From Flavobacterium phycosphaerae (GTDB lineage Bacteria > Bacteroidota > Bacteroidia > Flavobacteriales > Flavobacteriaceae), in contig NZ_JAAATZ010000001.1 of the NCBI RefSeq assembly GCF_010119235.1, forward strand, positions 2,882,501-2,946,500: 64,000 nt of DNA. The letters are read 5' to 3'. Positions 56,536 through 64,000 of the stretch are shown here, piece after piece (position 1 is the first letter of the stretch; each line of letters opens with the position of its first letter). The notes beneath the pieces were generated by a model, which was not told where the DNA came from, did not search any database, and saw only the letters and a list, made by a program, of their open reading frames with translations. The translations under genes were made by a program, and so were the position numbers.

Positions 56536-56568
56536 CAAAACTACAATTTATTTATCATTAAAAAACAA
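56536..56568 (-). promoter_or_regulatory. Promoter of the photolyase operon
   Basis: On the minus strand TTG (56568-56566) and TAGTTTTG (56543-56536) are separated by 22 bp, acceptable Bacteroidota spacing. Transcription would start near 56531, about 26 nt before the TIGR03643 ATG. It is divergent from aroB. No operator palindrome was identified. Confidence 0.6.
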
Positions 56569-56641
56569 AAGTTCATTACTAAAACTTATTACAGTATTAG
56601 AAAAAAAATCCCTTATTTTGCTGAATACATTTAAGACAATG

Positions 56642-57676
56642 ATGCAATCAATAAACGCAAATGGCTATCCAATAGTATTCGGTGAAAACGGATATGAATT
56701 TCTGAATGCCTATATAGAAGATAAAAAATATTCCAACATTTTTATTTTAGCGGATGCCCATTCAAATGACTATTGCCTGCCTCGTTTTTTACCTTATTTA
56801 GCTACCGACAAAGCAATCGAAATTATAGAAATAGAACCCGGTGAAAGCGAAAAAAACATCACAACTTGTGTAGAAATTTGGACGATATTAACCGAACTTG
56901 GCGGCGATAGAAAAAGCTTACTCATTAATATTGGCGGCGGCGTAATTACTGATATTGGCGGATTTGTGGCTTCCACTTTCAAAAGAGGTATTGACTTTTT
57001 ACATATCCCCACTACGCTTTTAGCTATGGTTGACGCTTCGGTTGGCGGTAAAAACGGTGTAGATTTAGGTAATTTAAAAAATCAAATTGGCGTGATTAAT
57101 GTTCCGCAAATGGTACTTATTGACACTGAGTATTTGGCCACCTTACCACAAAACGAAATGCGTTCGGGCTTAGCCGAAATGCTCAAACACGGATTGATTT
57201 TTGATGCCGCGTATTGGGCAAAATTTAAAGATTTAAGTCAAACTGATTTTGCAGATTTCGATACTTTAATTCATCGTTCCATTGAAATTAAAAACGAAAT
57301 CGTGATGCAAGATCCTACTGAAAACGGAATCAGGAAGGCGCTAAATTTCGGGCATACTTTGGGCCATGCCATTGAGAGTTATTTTTTAGAAAATAAAAAC
57401 AAAAAAACCTTGTTACACGGTGAAGCCATTGCAGTGGGCATGATATTAGAAAGTTATGTTTCCTGGCAAAAAGGTTTGATTTCGGAAGCGGCTTATCTGG
57501 AAATTAAAAACAGTATTAAAGCTATTTTTGAAACCATTATTTTTGAAGAAAACGACCTGCAACCCATCTTCGATTTACTCATTCATGACAAAAAAATGAA
57601 TACGGAAAAATACAATTTGCCTTGCTTGCAGATATCGGTAAAATCAAAATCAACCAAGAAGTTGATACTGAATTAA
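56642..57676 (+). CDS. aroB: 3-dehydroquinate synthase, 3' end apparently frameshifted
   Basis: AroB makes 3-dehydroquinate in the shikimate pathway. The start is the ATG at 56642 (MQSINANGYPIVFGENG); the longer open frame to 56414 overlaps TIGR03643 and is not family-like. NAD and metal sites are seen in NIGGGVITDIGGFVASTF, LAMVDASVGGKNGVD, and FGHTLGHAIESYF, with HGEAIAVGM. The final 26 residues read unlike AroB. Shifting frame at the run of seven As (57590-57596) gives NEYGKIQFALLADIGK and an end at 57708, the expected C-terminus. One A is apparently missing, probably by sequencing error because aroB is usually essential. Confidence 0.88.
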   Translation: MQSINANGYPIVFGENGYEFLNAYIEDKKYSNIFILADAHSNDYCLPRFLPYLATDKAIEIIEIEPGESEKNITTCVEIWTILTELGGDRKSLLINIGGGVITDIGGFVASTFKRGIDFLHIPTTLLAMVDASVGGKNGVDLGNLKNQIGVINVPQMVLIDTEYLATLPQNEMRSGLAEMLKHGLIFDAAYWAKFKDLSQTDFADFDTLIHRSIEIKNEIVMQDPTENGIRKALNFGHTLGHAIESYFLENKNKKTLLHGEAIAVGMILESYVSWQKGLISEAAYLEIKNSIKAIFETIIFEENDLQPIFDLLIHDKKMNTEKYNLPCLQISVKSKSTKKLILN

Positions 57677-57751
57677 TTATAAAATCATTTGAAGATTACA
57701 AACAGTAATATTTTTTTGCCTTAATAGTTGCATTTCGCGAATTTTATTTTT

Positions 57752-57759
57752 TACATTTG
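57752..57759 (+). promoter_or_regulatory. -7 promoter box upstream of arginine decarboxylase
   Basis: TACATTTG, exact TAnnTTTG; transcription would start about at the ATG of the small leader frame (57765) and 235 bp before the decarboxylase. Confidence 0.55.
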
Positions 57760-57764
57760 CCCTA

Positions 57765-57944
57765 ATGAAAAAGAGTGTCAACACTACTGCCTATACTGTT
57801 TTTGGCCAGGAAAATAATCAAAATTCCTTCGCTATTCCTAATCCTTTTTACAGACTGAAAAGTGATTTTGCTGCTTTGTGTTCACCTATTATCTTTTTAT
57901 TTCAAGAAAAACTTCCTATTATTTACGCAAACATCAGGGTTTGA
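57765..57944 (+). CDS. Possible 59-residue leader peptide upstream of arginine decarboxylase
   Basis: An open frame MKKSVNTTAYTVFGQENN and so on, 59 residues, begins about 5 bp after a promoter box, which would make it a leaderless message. No homology is recognised and codon use gives no strong support. The 289-bp gap it occupies between aroB and the decarboxylase is unusually long for this genome, so the region is likely a regulatory leader, with or without translation. Confidence 0.3.
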   Translation: MKKSVNTTAYTVFGQENNQNSFAIPNPFYRLKSDFAALCSPIIFLFQEKLPIIYANIRV

Positions 57945-57997
57945 ATGCAAGATTACTTTGTTTTATACAACTAATTAATCTTTTATTCTGTACCTAA

Positions 57998-59398
57998 ATG
58001 AACACTAAATATTTCGACTTAATCAATCAAACGTTCTACTTTCCACAAGAAGAATTTACGCTTAACAAAGATACACTACAATTTCACAACATCGATTTGA
58101 TGAAATTGGTAGAACAATACGGCACGCCTTTAAAATTCACTTATTTGCCGGCTATTTCCAACAACATCAATAAAGCCAAAGGTTGGTTCAGAAAGTCGAT
58201 GGAAAAAAACAAGTACGATGCCAAATATTACTATTGCTATTGTACCAAAAGCTCGCATTTCAAGTTCATCATGAATGAGGCTTTTAAAAATAATATTCAC
58301 ATCGAAACTTCTTCGGCCTATGACATCAACATAGTCGAGAAATTGATGGAAGAAGGCAAAATCAATAAAAATACCTATGTAGTTTGCAACGGTTTTAAAC
58401 GTGATGAATATGTAAGTAACATTGCCCGTTTAATCAATAATGGTCACCCTAAAACGGTTCCGGTAATTGATAATTATGAGGAATTGGATTTACTACAAGA
58501 GCAAATTAAAGGCAAATTCAAAATAGGAATCCGTATTGCCGCTGAAGAAGAACCAAAATTTGAGTTTTATACTTCGCGTTTGGGCATAGGCTATAAAGAC
58601 ATCGTTCCGTTTTACAGAAAACAAATTCAGGAAAACAAACAAGTGGAACTGAAAATGCTTCACTTTTTCATCAACACCGGGATTCGCGACACGGCTTACT
58701 ATTGGAACGAATTGTTGAAATGTATGAAAGTATACATCGCTTTAAAAAGAGAATGTCCAACTTTGGACAGCTTAAATATAGGCGGTGGTTTCCCCATTAA
58801 AAATTCGTTGGCGTTTGAGTACGATTACCAATATATGATTGATGAGATTTTGAACCAAATCAAAATTGCCTGCGACGAAGCCGAAGTAGATGTTCCTCAT
58901 ATCTTTACTGAATTTGGTTCGTTTACGGTGGGTGAATCCGGAGGAGCGATATACCAGGTTTTGTACCAAAAGAAACAGAACGACAGAGAAAATTGGAACA
59001 TGATTGATTCTTCTTTCATCACAACATTACCCGATACTTGGGCGATTAACAAGCGCTTTGTTATGCTGGCCGTAAACCGTTGGAATGATACTTACGAAAG
59101 AGTATTGCTTGGCGGAATGACCTGCGATAGCGATGACTATTACAACTCTGAGCAGCACATGAATGCTGTATATTTGCCCAAATACAATAAAGAAAAACCA
59201 TTATACATAGGTTTCTTCAACACCGGTGCTTATCAGGAAACCATTGGCGGTTTTGGCGGATTGCACCACTGTTTGATTCCACAACCCAAACATATTTTGA
59301 TAGACCGTGATGAAAACGGAATTTTGGCTACCGAAGTTTTCTCGGAACAACAAAGTTCAGAAGATGTCTTGAAAATATTGGGATACGGAAAACAATAG
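57998..59398 (+). CDS. Arginine decarboxylase (fold III PLP enzyme)
   Basis: The 466-residue protein is a DapDC/ADC-type (alanine-racemase fold) decarboxylase. PLP Lys is in YYCYCTKSSHF, the Gly-rich phosphate site near LNIGGGFPIKNSL, and the C-terminal substrate Cys/Tyr region in GGMTCDSDDYY and GAYQETIGGFGG. Annotated as arginine decarboxylase in close relatives, it would convert arginine to agmatine for polyamines. It could instead take a carboxylated triamine. It is followed after 107 bp by a deoxyhypusine synthase-like gene, supporting a polyamine role. The agmatinase often found between them is absent. Confidence 0.85.
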   Translation: MNTKYFDLINQTFYFPQEEFTLNKDTLQFHNIDLMKLVEQYGTPLKFTYLPAISNNINKAKGWFRKSMEKNKYDAKYYYCYCTKSSHFKFIMNEAFKNNIHIETSSAYDINIVEKLMEEGKINKNTYVVCNGFKRDEYVSNIARLINNGHPKTVPVIDNYEELDLLQEQIKGKFKIGIRIAAEEEPKFEFYTSRLGIGYKDIVPFYRKQIQENKQVELKMLHFFINTGIRDTAYYWNELLKCMKVYIALKRECPTLDSLNIGGGFPIKNSLAFEYDYQYMIDEILNQIKIACDEAEVDVPHIFTEFGSFTVGESGGAIYQVLYQKKQNDRENWNMIDSSFITTLPDTWAINKRFVMLAVNRWNDTYERVLLGGMTCDSDDYYNSEQHMNAVYLPKYNKEKPLYIGFFNTGAYQETIGGFGGLHHCLIPQPKHILIDRDENGILATEVFSEQQSSEDVLKILGYGKQ

Positions 59399-59505
59399 TT
59401 CAGAAAAAACAGTACTTTTAACATAATTAAATTAAAAAAACAGTTTGTGGTTTTAGAAAAAAAGTTTTTCTTTGAACCGCAAACAACAAACAACTTTATT
59501 ACAAA

Positions 59506-60480
59506 ATGAGCAAAGGACCAATCAGTCAATTTATAGAAAAAAATTACCTTCACTTTAACGCTGCTGCCCTTGTTGACGCCGCTAAAGGATACGAAGAACA
59601 CTTACTTGACAATGGTAAAATGATGATTACTTTGGCCGGTGCCATGAGTACAGCCGAATTAGGAAAATCATTAGCAGAAATGATTCGTCAGGATAAAGTG
59701 CACATTATTTCTTGTACTGGTGCCAACCTTGAAGAGGACATCATGAACTTGGTAGCTCACAATTCTTATAAAAGAGTTCCGAATTACAGAGATTTATCGC
59801 CACAGGAAGAATGGGATTTATTGGAAAACCATTATAACCGTGTTACTGATACTTGTATTCCTGAAGAAGAAGCTTTCCGTAGATTACAATCACATTTATT
59901 CCATATTTGGAACAAAGCCGATAAAGCTGACGAAAGATATTTTCCGCATGAATTCATGTACCAAATGATTAACTCAGGTGTATTAGAACAATACTATGAA
60001 ATCGATCCAAAGGATTCTTGGATGGTAGCAGCCGCTGAGAAAAACTTACCTCTTGTAGTTCCGGGATGGGAAGACAGTACAATGGGAAATATCTTTGCTT
60101 CATATTGCATCAAAGGTGAATTCAAACCCACCACGATGAAAAGCGGCATTGAATACATGATGTGGCTAGCCGATTGGTATCCAAAGAATTCTTCCGGAAA
60201 AGGAGTTGGTTTCTTCCAAATTGGAGGCGGTATTGCTGGAGATTTCCCGATTTGTGTTGTACCGATGTTGTACCAAGACATGGAAATGCACGACATTCCG
60301 TTTTGGAGTTATTTTTGCCAAATTTCAGATTCCACCACAAGTTATGGTTCCTATTCAGGAGCTGTCCCAAATGAGAAAATCACTTGGGGAAAACTTGATA
60401 TTACCACCCCCAAATTTATTATTGAATCGGATGCTACCATTGTAGCGCCCTTAATTTTTGCTTACTTATTAGATTTATAA
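59506..60480 (+). CDS. Deoxyhypusine synthase-like protein
   Basis: The 324-residue NAD-dependent enzyme has the DHS fold. Visible motifs are ITLAGAMSTAELG near the N-terminus, a catalytic Lys (K296 in TWGKLDITT, equivalent to the aminobutyl-carrying Lys of DHS), and SDATIVAPLIF. Bacteria lack eIF5A, so hypusine formation is not the job; bacterial homologues are thought to move an aminobutyl group from spermidine to a small amine, giving homospermidine or a related polyamine. Its position after arginine decarboxylase fits this. Confidence 0.85.
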   Translation: MSKGPISQFIEKNYLHFNAAALVDAAKGYEEHLLDNGKMMITLAGAMSTAELGKSLAEMIRQDKVHIISCTGANLEEDIMNLVAHNSYKRVPNYRDLSPQEEWDLLENHYNRVTDTCIPEEEAFRRLQSHLFHIWNKADKADERYFPHEFMYQMINSGVLEQYYEIDPKDSWMVAAAEKNLPLVVPGWEDSTMGNIFASYCIKGEFKPTTMKSGIEYMMWLADWYPKNSSGKGVGFFQIGGGIAGDFPICVVPMLYQDMEMHDIPFWSYFCQISDSTTSYGSYSGAVPNEKITWGKLDITTPKFIIESDATIVAPLIFAYLLDL

Positions 60481-60491
60481 AAGATTTTTTT

Positions 60492-60917
60492 ATGAGAAGA
60501 ATTATTGTAGACTATGCTAAACTAACCGGAGACATACTAAATTTATTAGTAGAGAAATTCCCAGAAGGGTATGATGACTCGGATATCATTCGTTTTAGAA
60601 ATGCACAAAACGAATTGGTTGAAGCCGTAGAAGTACGAACTGAGGATACTATTTACTTAGTAAAAGTTAGTACTAAATTGGCTAGTCGAATGGAGAAATT
60701 TGACGAAGAAGATGATCTTGATTCGGTAATCGAGCCAATTGAGCCAATCAAAGGAATTGATGATGATGAAGATGCCATCACCGCGGATGAAGATGACGAA
60801 GAAGTTGATTTATTAAAAGACGGTGGCGGTTCAGATGATACTGATGCAGATGATGACGATGAAGAAGATTTTGATGATTCCGACAATAATTTAGAGGACG
60901 AAGACGACGAAGAATAG
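60492..60917 (+). CDS. Small protein with a strongly acidic C-terminal tail
   Basis: The 141-residue protein has an ordered first half (RRIIVDYAKLTGDILNLL, LVEAVEVRTEDTIYLV, VSTKLASRMEKF), then a tail from about residue 72 that is mostly Asp and Glu. Relatives have been labelled DNA primase in databases, but no primase motif is present and the name appears wrong. It starts 11 bp after the DHS-like gene and is probably co-transcribed. The acidic tail suggests binding to a basic partner such as a nucleic-acid-binding protein or ribosome. Function unknown. Confidence 0.75.
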   Translation: MRRIIVDYAKLTGDILNLLVEKFPEGYDDSDIIRFRNAQNELVEAVEVRTEDTIYLVKVSTKLASRMEKFDEEDDLDSVIEPIEPIKGIDDDEDAITADEDDEEVDLLKDGGGSDDTDADDDDEEDFDDSDNNLEDEDDEE

Positions 60918-60957
60918 TTGAGAATTACGAATTAAAAATTACGAATTACGAGTTATA
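60918..60957. repeat. AATTACGAATTA-type AT-rich repeat
   Basis: Overlapping AATTACGAATTA units follow the acidic protein gene directly. The style is like the TTATGAGTT repeat at 26567. Confidence 0.5.
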
Positions 60958-60959
60958 GA

Positions 60960-60996
60960 AAAATCCCAAATTCTGAATAGAGTTTGGGATTTTTTC
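60960..60996. terminator. Bidirectional intrinsic terminator
   Basis: Stem AATCCCAAA / TTTGGGATT with a 12-nt loop, A-run and T-run; lies between the acidic protein gene (plus) and DinB (minus). Confidence 0.8.
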
Positions 60997-61004
60997 TTTT
61001 TAGT

Positions 61005-61526
61005 TTAATTTAAATAGCGTTCCTGAAAAATTCGTTGGTGATGATTTTGATGGCCAATGATAGTGAATCCTAAAGCTCTTACCGACATTGGGTTGTTTGA
61101 AGCAGTACCTTTTCGCATCAATTCTTCTTCTGAAAATGACTTGAATAAAGCTAAAGTTCCTTGTCTTACAATTAGCAATTCGGTTAGTAAATCCTGTAGG
61201 CTTCTTTTATTGGCATTGGCTTCATCTACATAGTCATTTTCGTCAAAGCTTGGTAAAGCGGTTTTATCGTTACGGGCAAAACGCAAAGCTCGGTAAACAA
61301 AAATTCGTTCCGCATCAATAAGGTGCAGGATGATGTCTTTGATAGTCCATTTGCCTTCGGCATAACGGTAGTCAAATTTGTCCATAGGGATATTTTGGAC
61401 AAACTTTATGAAACGATGAACCGAAATTTCCAGTTCTTCTGTTAATGTGTATTCGTCGGAAACTTGATTGATGTATGTTGAAAAATGTCCGGCAAACTCG
61501 TCAGGTTGTAATTGTGATGGTTTCAT
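61005..61526 (-). CDS. DinB-family protein
   Basis: The start is set at the ATG at 61526 (MKPSQLQPDEFAGHF), giving 173 residues; 17 extra codons upstream do not look coding. The four-helix bundle is DinB/YfiT-like, and three His supply the metal site: one in IKDIILHLIDAER and two in FTIIGHQNHHQRIF. These proteins are thought to be metal-dependent thiol-transferases in organisms using bacillithiol or related thiols. This fits with bshC in the window, but the substrate is unknown. Confidence 0.85.
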   Translation of the reverse strand: MKPSQLQPDEFAGHFSTYINQVSDEYTLTEELEISVHRFIKFVQNIPMDKFDYRYAEGKWTIKDIILHLIDAERIFVYRALRFARNDKTALPSFDENDYVDEANANKRSLQDLLTELLIVRQGTLALFKSFSEEELMRKGTASNNPMSVRALGFTIIGHQNHHQRIFQERYLN

Positions 61527-61609
61527 GATGGATGATTTTAGTGAATACAAAGGTTGTGATTTTTTTTGTAAAAACACCTTAGTAAAAAGGAAGAAACCGG
61601 AATCGGGAA

Positions 61610-61714
61610 TTCTATTTATATGTGGGGATGTTCCATTTATACTTGGGGATGCTCTATTTATACGTGAGGATGCTCTATTTATACATTGGAATACATCATT
61701 TATACTTTGACTTT
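61610..61714. repeat. Array of five 21-bp units
   Basis: Five imperfect direct units of exactly 21 bp: 61610-61630, 61631-61651, 61652-61672, 61673-61693 and 61694-61714. Each has a core ATTTATA and most have GGGGATG or GAGGATG at the end. Divergence increases to the right. It lies in the gap between DinB and the Lrp/AsnC terminator and does not share sequence with the 35.9-kb array but has the same period. Confidence 0.85.
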
Positions 61715-61724
61715 GAGTTAATAA

Positions 61725-61756
61725 AAAAACCTCAAGTTTTCACTTGAGGTTTTACT
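61725..61756 (-). terminator. Intrinsic terminator after the Lrp/AsnC gene
   Basis: Stem AACCTCAAG / CTTGAGGTT with loop TTTTCA, T-run on minus (also usable on plus). Confidence 0.8.
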
Positions 61757-61772
61757 ATATTTTTAACTAAAA

Positions 61773-62255
61773 CTAGTCTAATTCTTGAAAGATGGTATGC
61801 ATCAAACGTTTTTTGTCGTTGATACTTTCTTCTAACGAAATCATGGTTTCAGTTCTGTAAACCCCTTCGATATCGTCAATCATGAAGATAACGTCTTTGG
61901 CATGTTTAGTATCTTTGGCTCTGATTTTACAAAAGATATTGAATTTACCGGTAGTTACGTGAGCTACTGTTACGTATGGGATTTCGTTGATTCTTTCTAA
62001 AACGAATTTAGTTTGAGAAGTGTTGTTCAAAAATACTCCAACATAAGCAATGAAAGAATAGCCTAATTTTTCATAATCCAAAGATAATGAAGAACCCATA
62101 ATGATACCTGAATCTTCCATTTTCTTCACTCTGACGTGAACGGTTCCCGCAGAAATCAATAATTTTTTTGCGATATCAGTAAAAGGGATTCTGGTGTTGT
62201 CAATCAACATGTCCAAGATTTGGTGGTCTACTTCATCTAAGCGAAACTTACTCAT
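61773..62255 (-). CDS. Lrp/AsnC-family transcriptional regulator
   Basis: The 160-residue protein has an N-terminal AsnC-type HTH (ILDMLIDNTRIPFTDIAKKLLISAGTVHVRVKKM) and a C-terminal RAM domain binding amino acids (IAYVGVFLNN and PYVTVAHVTTGKFNIFCKI). Such regulators answer to amino acids and control their metabolism. Single gene; it faces away from nothing obvious, so targets cannot be assigned. Basic wing suggests DNA binding, as in the family. Confidence 0.92.
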   Translation of the reverse strand: MSKFRLDEVDHQILDMLIDNTRIPFTDIAKKLLISAGTVHVRVKKMEDSGIIMGSSLSLDYEKLGYSFIAYVGVFLNNTSQTKFVLERINEIPYVTVAHVTTGKFNIFCKIRAKDTKHAKDVIFMIDDIEGVYRTETMISLEESINDKKRLMHTIFQELD

Positions 62256-62313
62256 AAAAAAGATTTTATTTACTATAACTTGTTAGGCAATTCAAAGATT
62301 ACTAATCAAACTG

Positions 62314-63456
62314 TCAGTGGCTTACTGAACCGTTAACTATTTTTATATTTTTTCCTAAATAAAAATCAGCCTTTTGTTCGATATTCGGGAAATTAGTTAA
62401 GTCATCTTGATATAATGCTTCGTTTGCATCAATAACCACATGGCCAAAATAATTTTCTAAATGATCTATTTGAGCAATTTTTGCTTCAAATGTTACTTCA
62501 TCTTTAGTCAGAACTTCTTTGAATTGAGCTGCAAAATTGATAATTTTTTCGTTATCATCATAATTTATTTTGACATTTTTATAAACAAAGTCATAAAAAA
62601 CGACTTTATTTTGCGGAATTTTTAAATAATCTTCGATTTCGTTGCTAACTACATCGTTGTCGTAAAGAAATAGCAGTCCGTCAAGTAGGGCAATAAAAAT
62701 GTATTTTCGGGTAGTCTCTCTTTGATAATCATTTGGAAAATGGCCGGCTTCAAATAAAACAGTTGGCACATTTAAATACTGAAATGTATCTCCTACACAA
62801 TTAAGATTAAAGGAATCGTCAAACCGCCCAACTTGATTGGGGATAAACTGTTGCAGGGTTTTATTCATTGCCGCAATAACGTTCATGGCTTTTGTTCGAA
62901 CGTCATTGATGTCGCGATTTTCGTTATAGGCAGGTGCTAAAAAAGAAACGGTAGCCGGTTTCCCGGAATCGGCCACGCCAAAAATGGTACGTTGATCGTG
63001 AAGATTGTAGCAATAATCCGGTTTGAAGTCATCGAATACTTTTCGCAATACTTTGCTCTCGGGTTGCGATTGATTTTGGGCGTCTCTATTTAAATCGATA
63101 CCATTCGCGTTTTCACGGGTGTAGGCTTCTGCTCCATCTGGATTTAGCATTGGCAGCATACAAAAGGTGAATTCGGATAAGAGTTTTTTACTTAAATCAG
63201 TATTGTCGTTAAGCAGATTGATGAAGTCGAATAATGCTTTCGTAGTGGTGCTTTCGTTACCGTGCATTTGGGACCACAGTAAAATTCGTTTAGCTCCTGT
63301 CCCGGTTTCATATTTATAGATTGGTTTTCCTAAAACTGATTCACCAACCACTTCAACTCGAAACTTGGAGCATAAGGGTTCGATGTGTTTTAGTGTGATG
63401 TATCTTCCGAAAAGACTTTCTTCTTTGTATTGTTGGTGTAAAGCTAGATAATCCAT
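62314..63456 (-). CDS. M14-family zinc carboxypeptidase
   Basis: The 380-residue protein has the M14 zinc ligands His and Glu in SQMHGNESTTTKAL and a third His in YNLHDQRTIFG. Arg in NGIDLNRDAQ is at the substrate-binding site, and the catalytic Glu appears in FEAGHFPNDYQRE. No signal peptide is evident, so it may act inside the cell on peptides or murein fragments. Promoter box upstream at 63471. It is single, between two terminators. Confidence 0.88.
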   Translation of the reverse strand: MDYLALHQQYKEESLFGRYITLKHIEPLCSKFRVEVVGESVLGKPIYKYETGTGAKRILLWSQMHGNESTTTKALFDFINLLNDNTDLSKKLLSEFTFCMLPMLNPDGAEAYTRENANGIDLNRDAQNQSQPESKVLRKVFDDFKPDYCYNLHDQRTIFGVADSGKPATVSFLAPAYNENRDINDVRTKAMNVIAAMNKTLQQFIPNQVGRFDDSFNLNCVGDTFQYLNVPTVLFEAGHFPNDYQRETTRKYIFIALLDGLLFLYDNDVVSNEIEDYLKIPQNKVVFYDFVYKNVKINYDDNEKIINFAAQFKEVLTKDEVTFEAKIAQIDHLENYFGHVVIDANEALYQDDLTNFPNIEQKADFYLGKNIKIVNGSVSH

Positions 63457-63470
63457 AAAATAAATTTACA

Positions 63471-63478
63471 CAAAAGTA
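63471..63478 (-). promoter_or_regulatory. -7 promoter box for the M14 peptidase
   Basis: Minus-strand TACTTTTG (63478 to 63471), exact TAnnTTTG, 15 bp before the ATG. Confidence 0.5.
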
Positions 63479-63502
63479 AGTAACGGAAACCATTTGCATA
63501 AA

Positions 63503-63533
63503 AAAAACCTTTGATAAATTACCAAAGGTTTTC
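63503..63533 (-). terminator. Intrinsic terminator
   Basis: Stem AACCTTTG / CAAAGGTT with T-run on the minus strand; ends the gene whose 3' end begins the last window segment. Confidence 0.75.
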
Positions 63534-63553
63534 TGAGTATAAGAACAAAAATA

Positions 63554-64000
63554 TTATTCTCTTAAAAGGTATACACTGCTTACACCGGCTTCTGCTCTGG
63601 AACTGGCCGGAGCTAAATTAGCGTTGGCATTTGGTAAATTAAATGTTAGTACTTTACCGCCGCCATTTAAACGTTCGGCCACAAAAATTTGTTTGGTGAT
63701 ATGGTCATAAGCCACGTCAACCGGATTTCCTAACGAAGTAGCCGAACCATAAATTCTGATTTGATTGTTCATAGCAATTGTTCCCATATTGGCAGTTGCG
63801 GCTAATACATCGGTAAATCCTCTGATGACAATAATACCCCCATCTGAATCAGAGGTAGCACTACCTACATCAGTTAAGACCATAGTGTTGCTTTTTTTAG
63901 AATAAGTAATACCGTGCGTTCTTACCAAACCTTCAACAGTAACTCTTTTGCTTGGCAAAATAGCACCACTAGCATTGGCGAAGAAATTGTCAAATACTAC
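63554..64000 (-). CDS. Beta-propeller-like protein, C-terminal fragment (runs off window)
   Basis: The frame is open at the window edge; the last 148 residues are present. Repeated strand motifs such as LVRTHGITYSKKSNTMVLTD and PVDVAYDHITKQIFVAE look like NHL/SMP-30 type propeller blades. It ends GVSSVYLLRE. An apparent Met 14 codons in is not the start, because the frame continues upstream. Function unknown; probably an exported protein. Confidence 0.6.
   Translation of the reverse strand, partial: VVFDNFFANASGAILPSKRVTVEGLVRTHGITYSKKSNTMVLTDVGSATSDSDGGIIVIRGFTDVLAATANMGTIAMNNQIRIYGSATSLGNPVDVAYDHITKQIFVAERLNGGGKVLTFNLPNANANLAPASSRAEAGVSSVYLLRE

Noticed and set aside
56414..56641. Longer start for aroB
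   Set aside because: The region overlaps TIGR03643 on the other strand and the operon promoter, and its translation is not AroB-like.
60653..60886. Ser-rich minus-strand frame
   Set aside because: It is the complement of the Asp/Glu-rich tail codons of the acidic protein gene.
60492..60917. DNA primase, a name carried by relatives in databases
   Set aside because: No zinc-finger, TOPRIM or primase motif; only 141 residues with an acidic tail.
61610..61714. CRISPR array
   Set aside because: Contiguous degenerate 21-mers, no spacers, no cas genes.

Overview
The window looks like ordinary chromosome of a Flavobacterium-like member of the Flavobacteriaceae (Bacteroidota). The DNA is AT-rich, most intergenic regions carry the Bacteroidota -7 promoter box TAnnTTTG, and many proteins have lineage-typical features: a type IX secretion type B C-terminus, MuiA/DUF4139 with a carboxypeptidase-like insert, BshC (bacillithiol), Rcp1-like response regulators, DUF983, DUF3810, DUF4197 and TonB/PepSY iron uptake. 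No rRNA, prophage, IS transposase or CRISPR array was seen.

Layout. 0-8.3 kb: a partial GyrI-like gene, a MuiA-family protein, a three-domain fused acyl-CoA mutase (IcmF type), a DUF4197 lipoprotein, a BtuF-like metal/cobalamin receptor and pyrF. 8.5-11.3 kb: a tight AraC / response regulator / CHASE3-PAS histidine kinase operon. 11.5-17.7 kb: small envelope proteins, prfA, a siderophore receptor with a PepSY partner behind a possible iron-type operator, and DUF983. 17.8-24.8 kb: an AraC regulator, an overlapping pair of exported proteins of unknown role, PepD and DUF3810. 24.8-25.1 kb: a tRNA-Ser/Pro/Arg operon. 25.4-35.8 kb: thiolase, NlpC/P60, a frameshifted GH13 amylase, a porin, cysteine desulfurase, a duplicated-domain lipoprotein, bshC, ndk, a PAS kinase and a frameshifted porin. 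36-42.2 kb: valS, DUF1573, a retropepsin-PDZ protein and an aminotransferase. 42.5-49.2 kb: a 2238-residue repeat-built type B T9SS surface protein. 49.4-56.5 kb: proline dehydrogenase, then a photolyase/cryptochrome operon. 56.6-64 kb: aroB, an arginine decarboxylase plus deoxyhypusine-synthase-like polyamine pair, an acidic protein, DinB, Lrp/AsnC, an M14 peptidase and a partial exported protein.

The most notable gene system is the compact minus-strand operon at 56505-50669. It runs TIGR03643, DUF2452, flavin reductase, photolyase, a previously easy-to-miss 48-residue DUF2256 protein, an Fe-S (6-4)-type photolyase and CRY-DASH. Three different photolyase/cryptochrome lineages sit with small accessory proteins of unknown function, overlapping or nearly touching one another. 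The most notable non-genic structures are two intergenic arrays of exactly 21-bp units (35932-36109 and 61610-61714), a nested TTGCCACA palindrome between two look-alike terminators (42204-42494), a dispersed repeat in two copies, and two short promoter-to-terminator units that could be small RNAs.

Three otherwise intact genes (the GH13 amylase, a porin and the 3' end of aroB) each appear to lack one base in or next to a short homopolymer. Because aroB is normally needed for aromatic amino acid synthesis, sequencing error is at least as likely as real gene loss.
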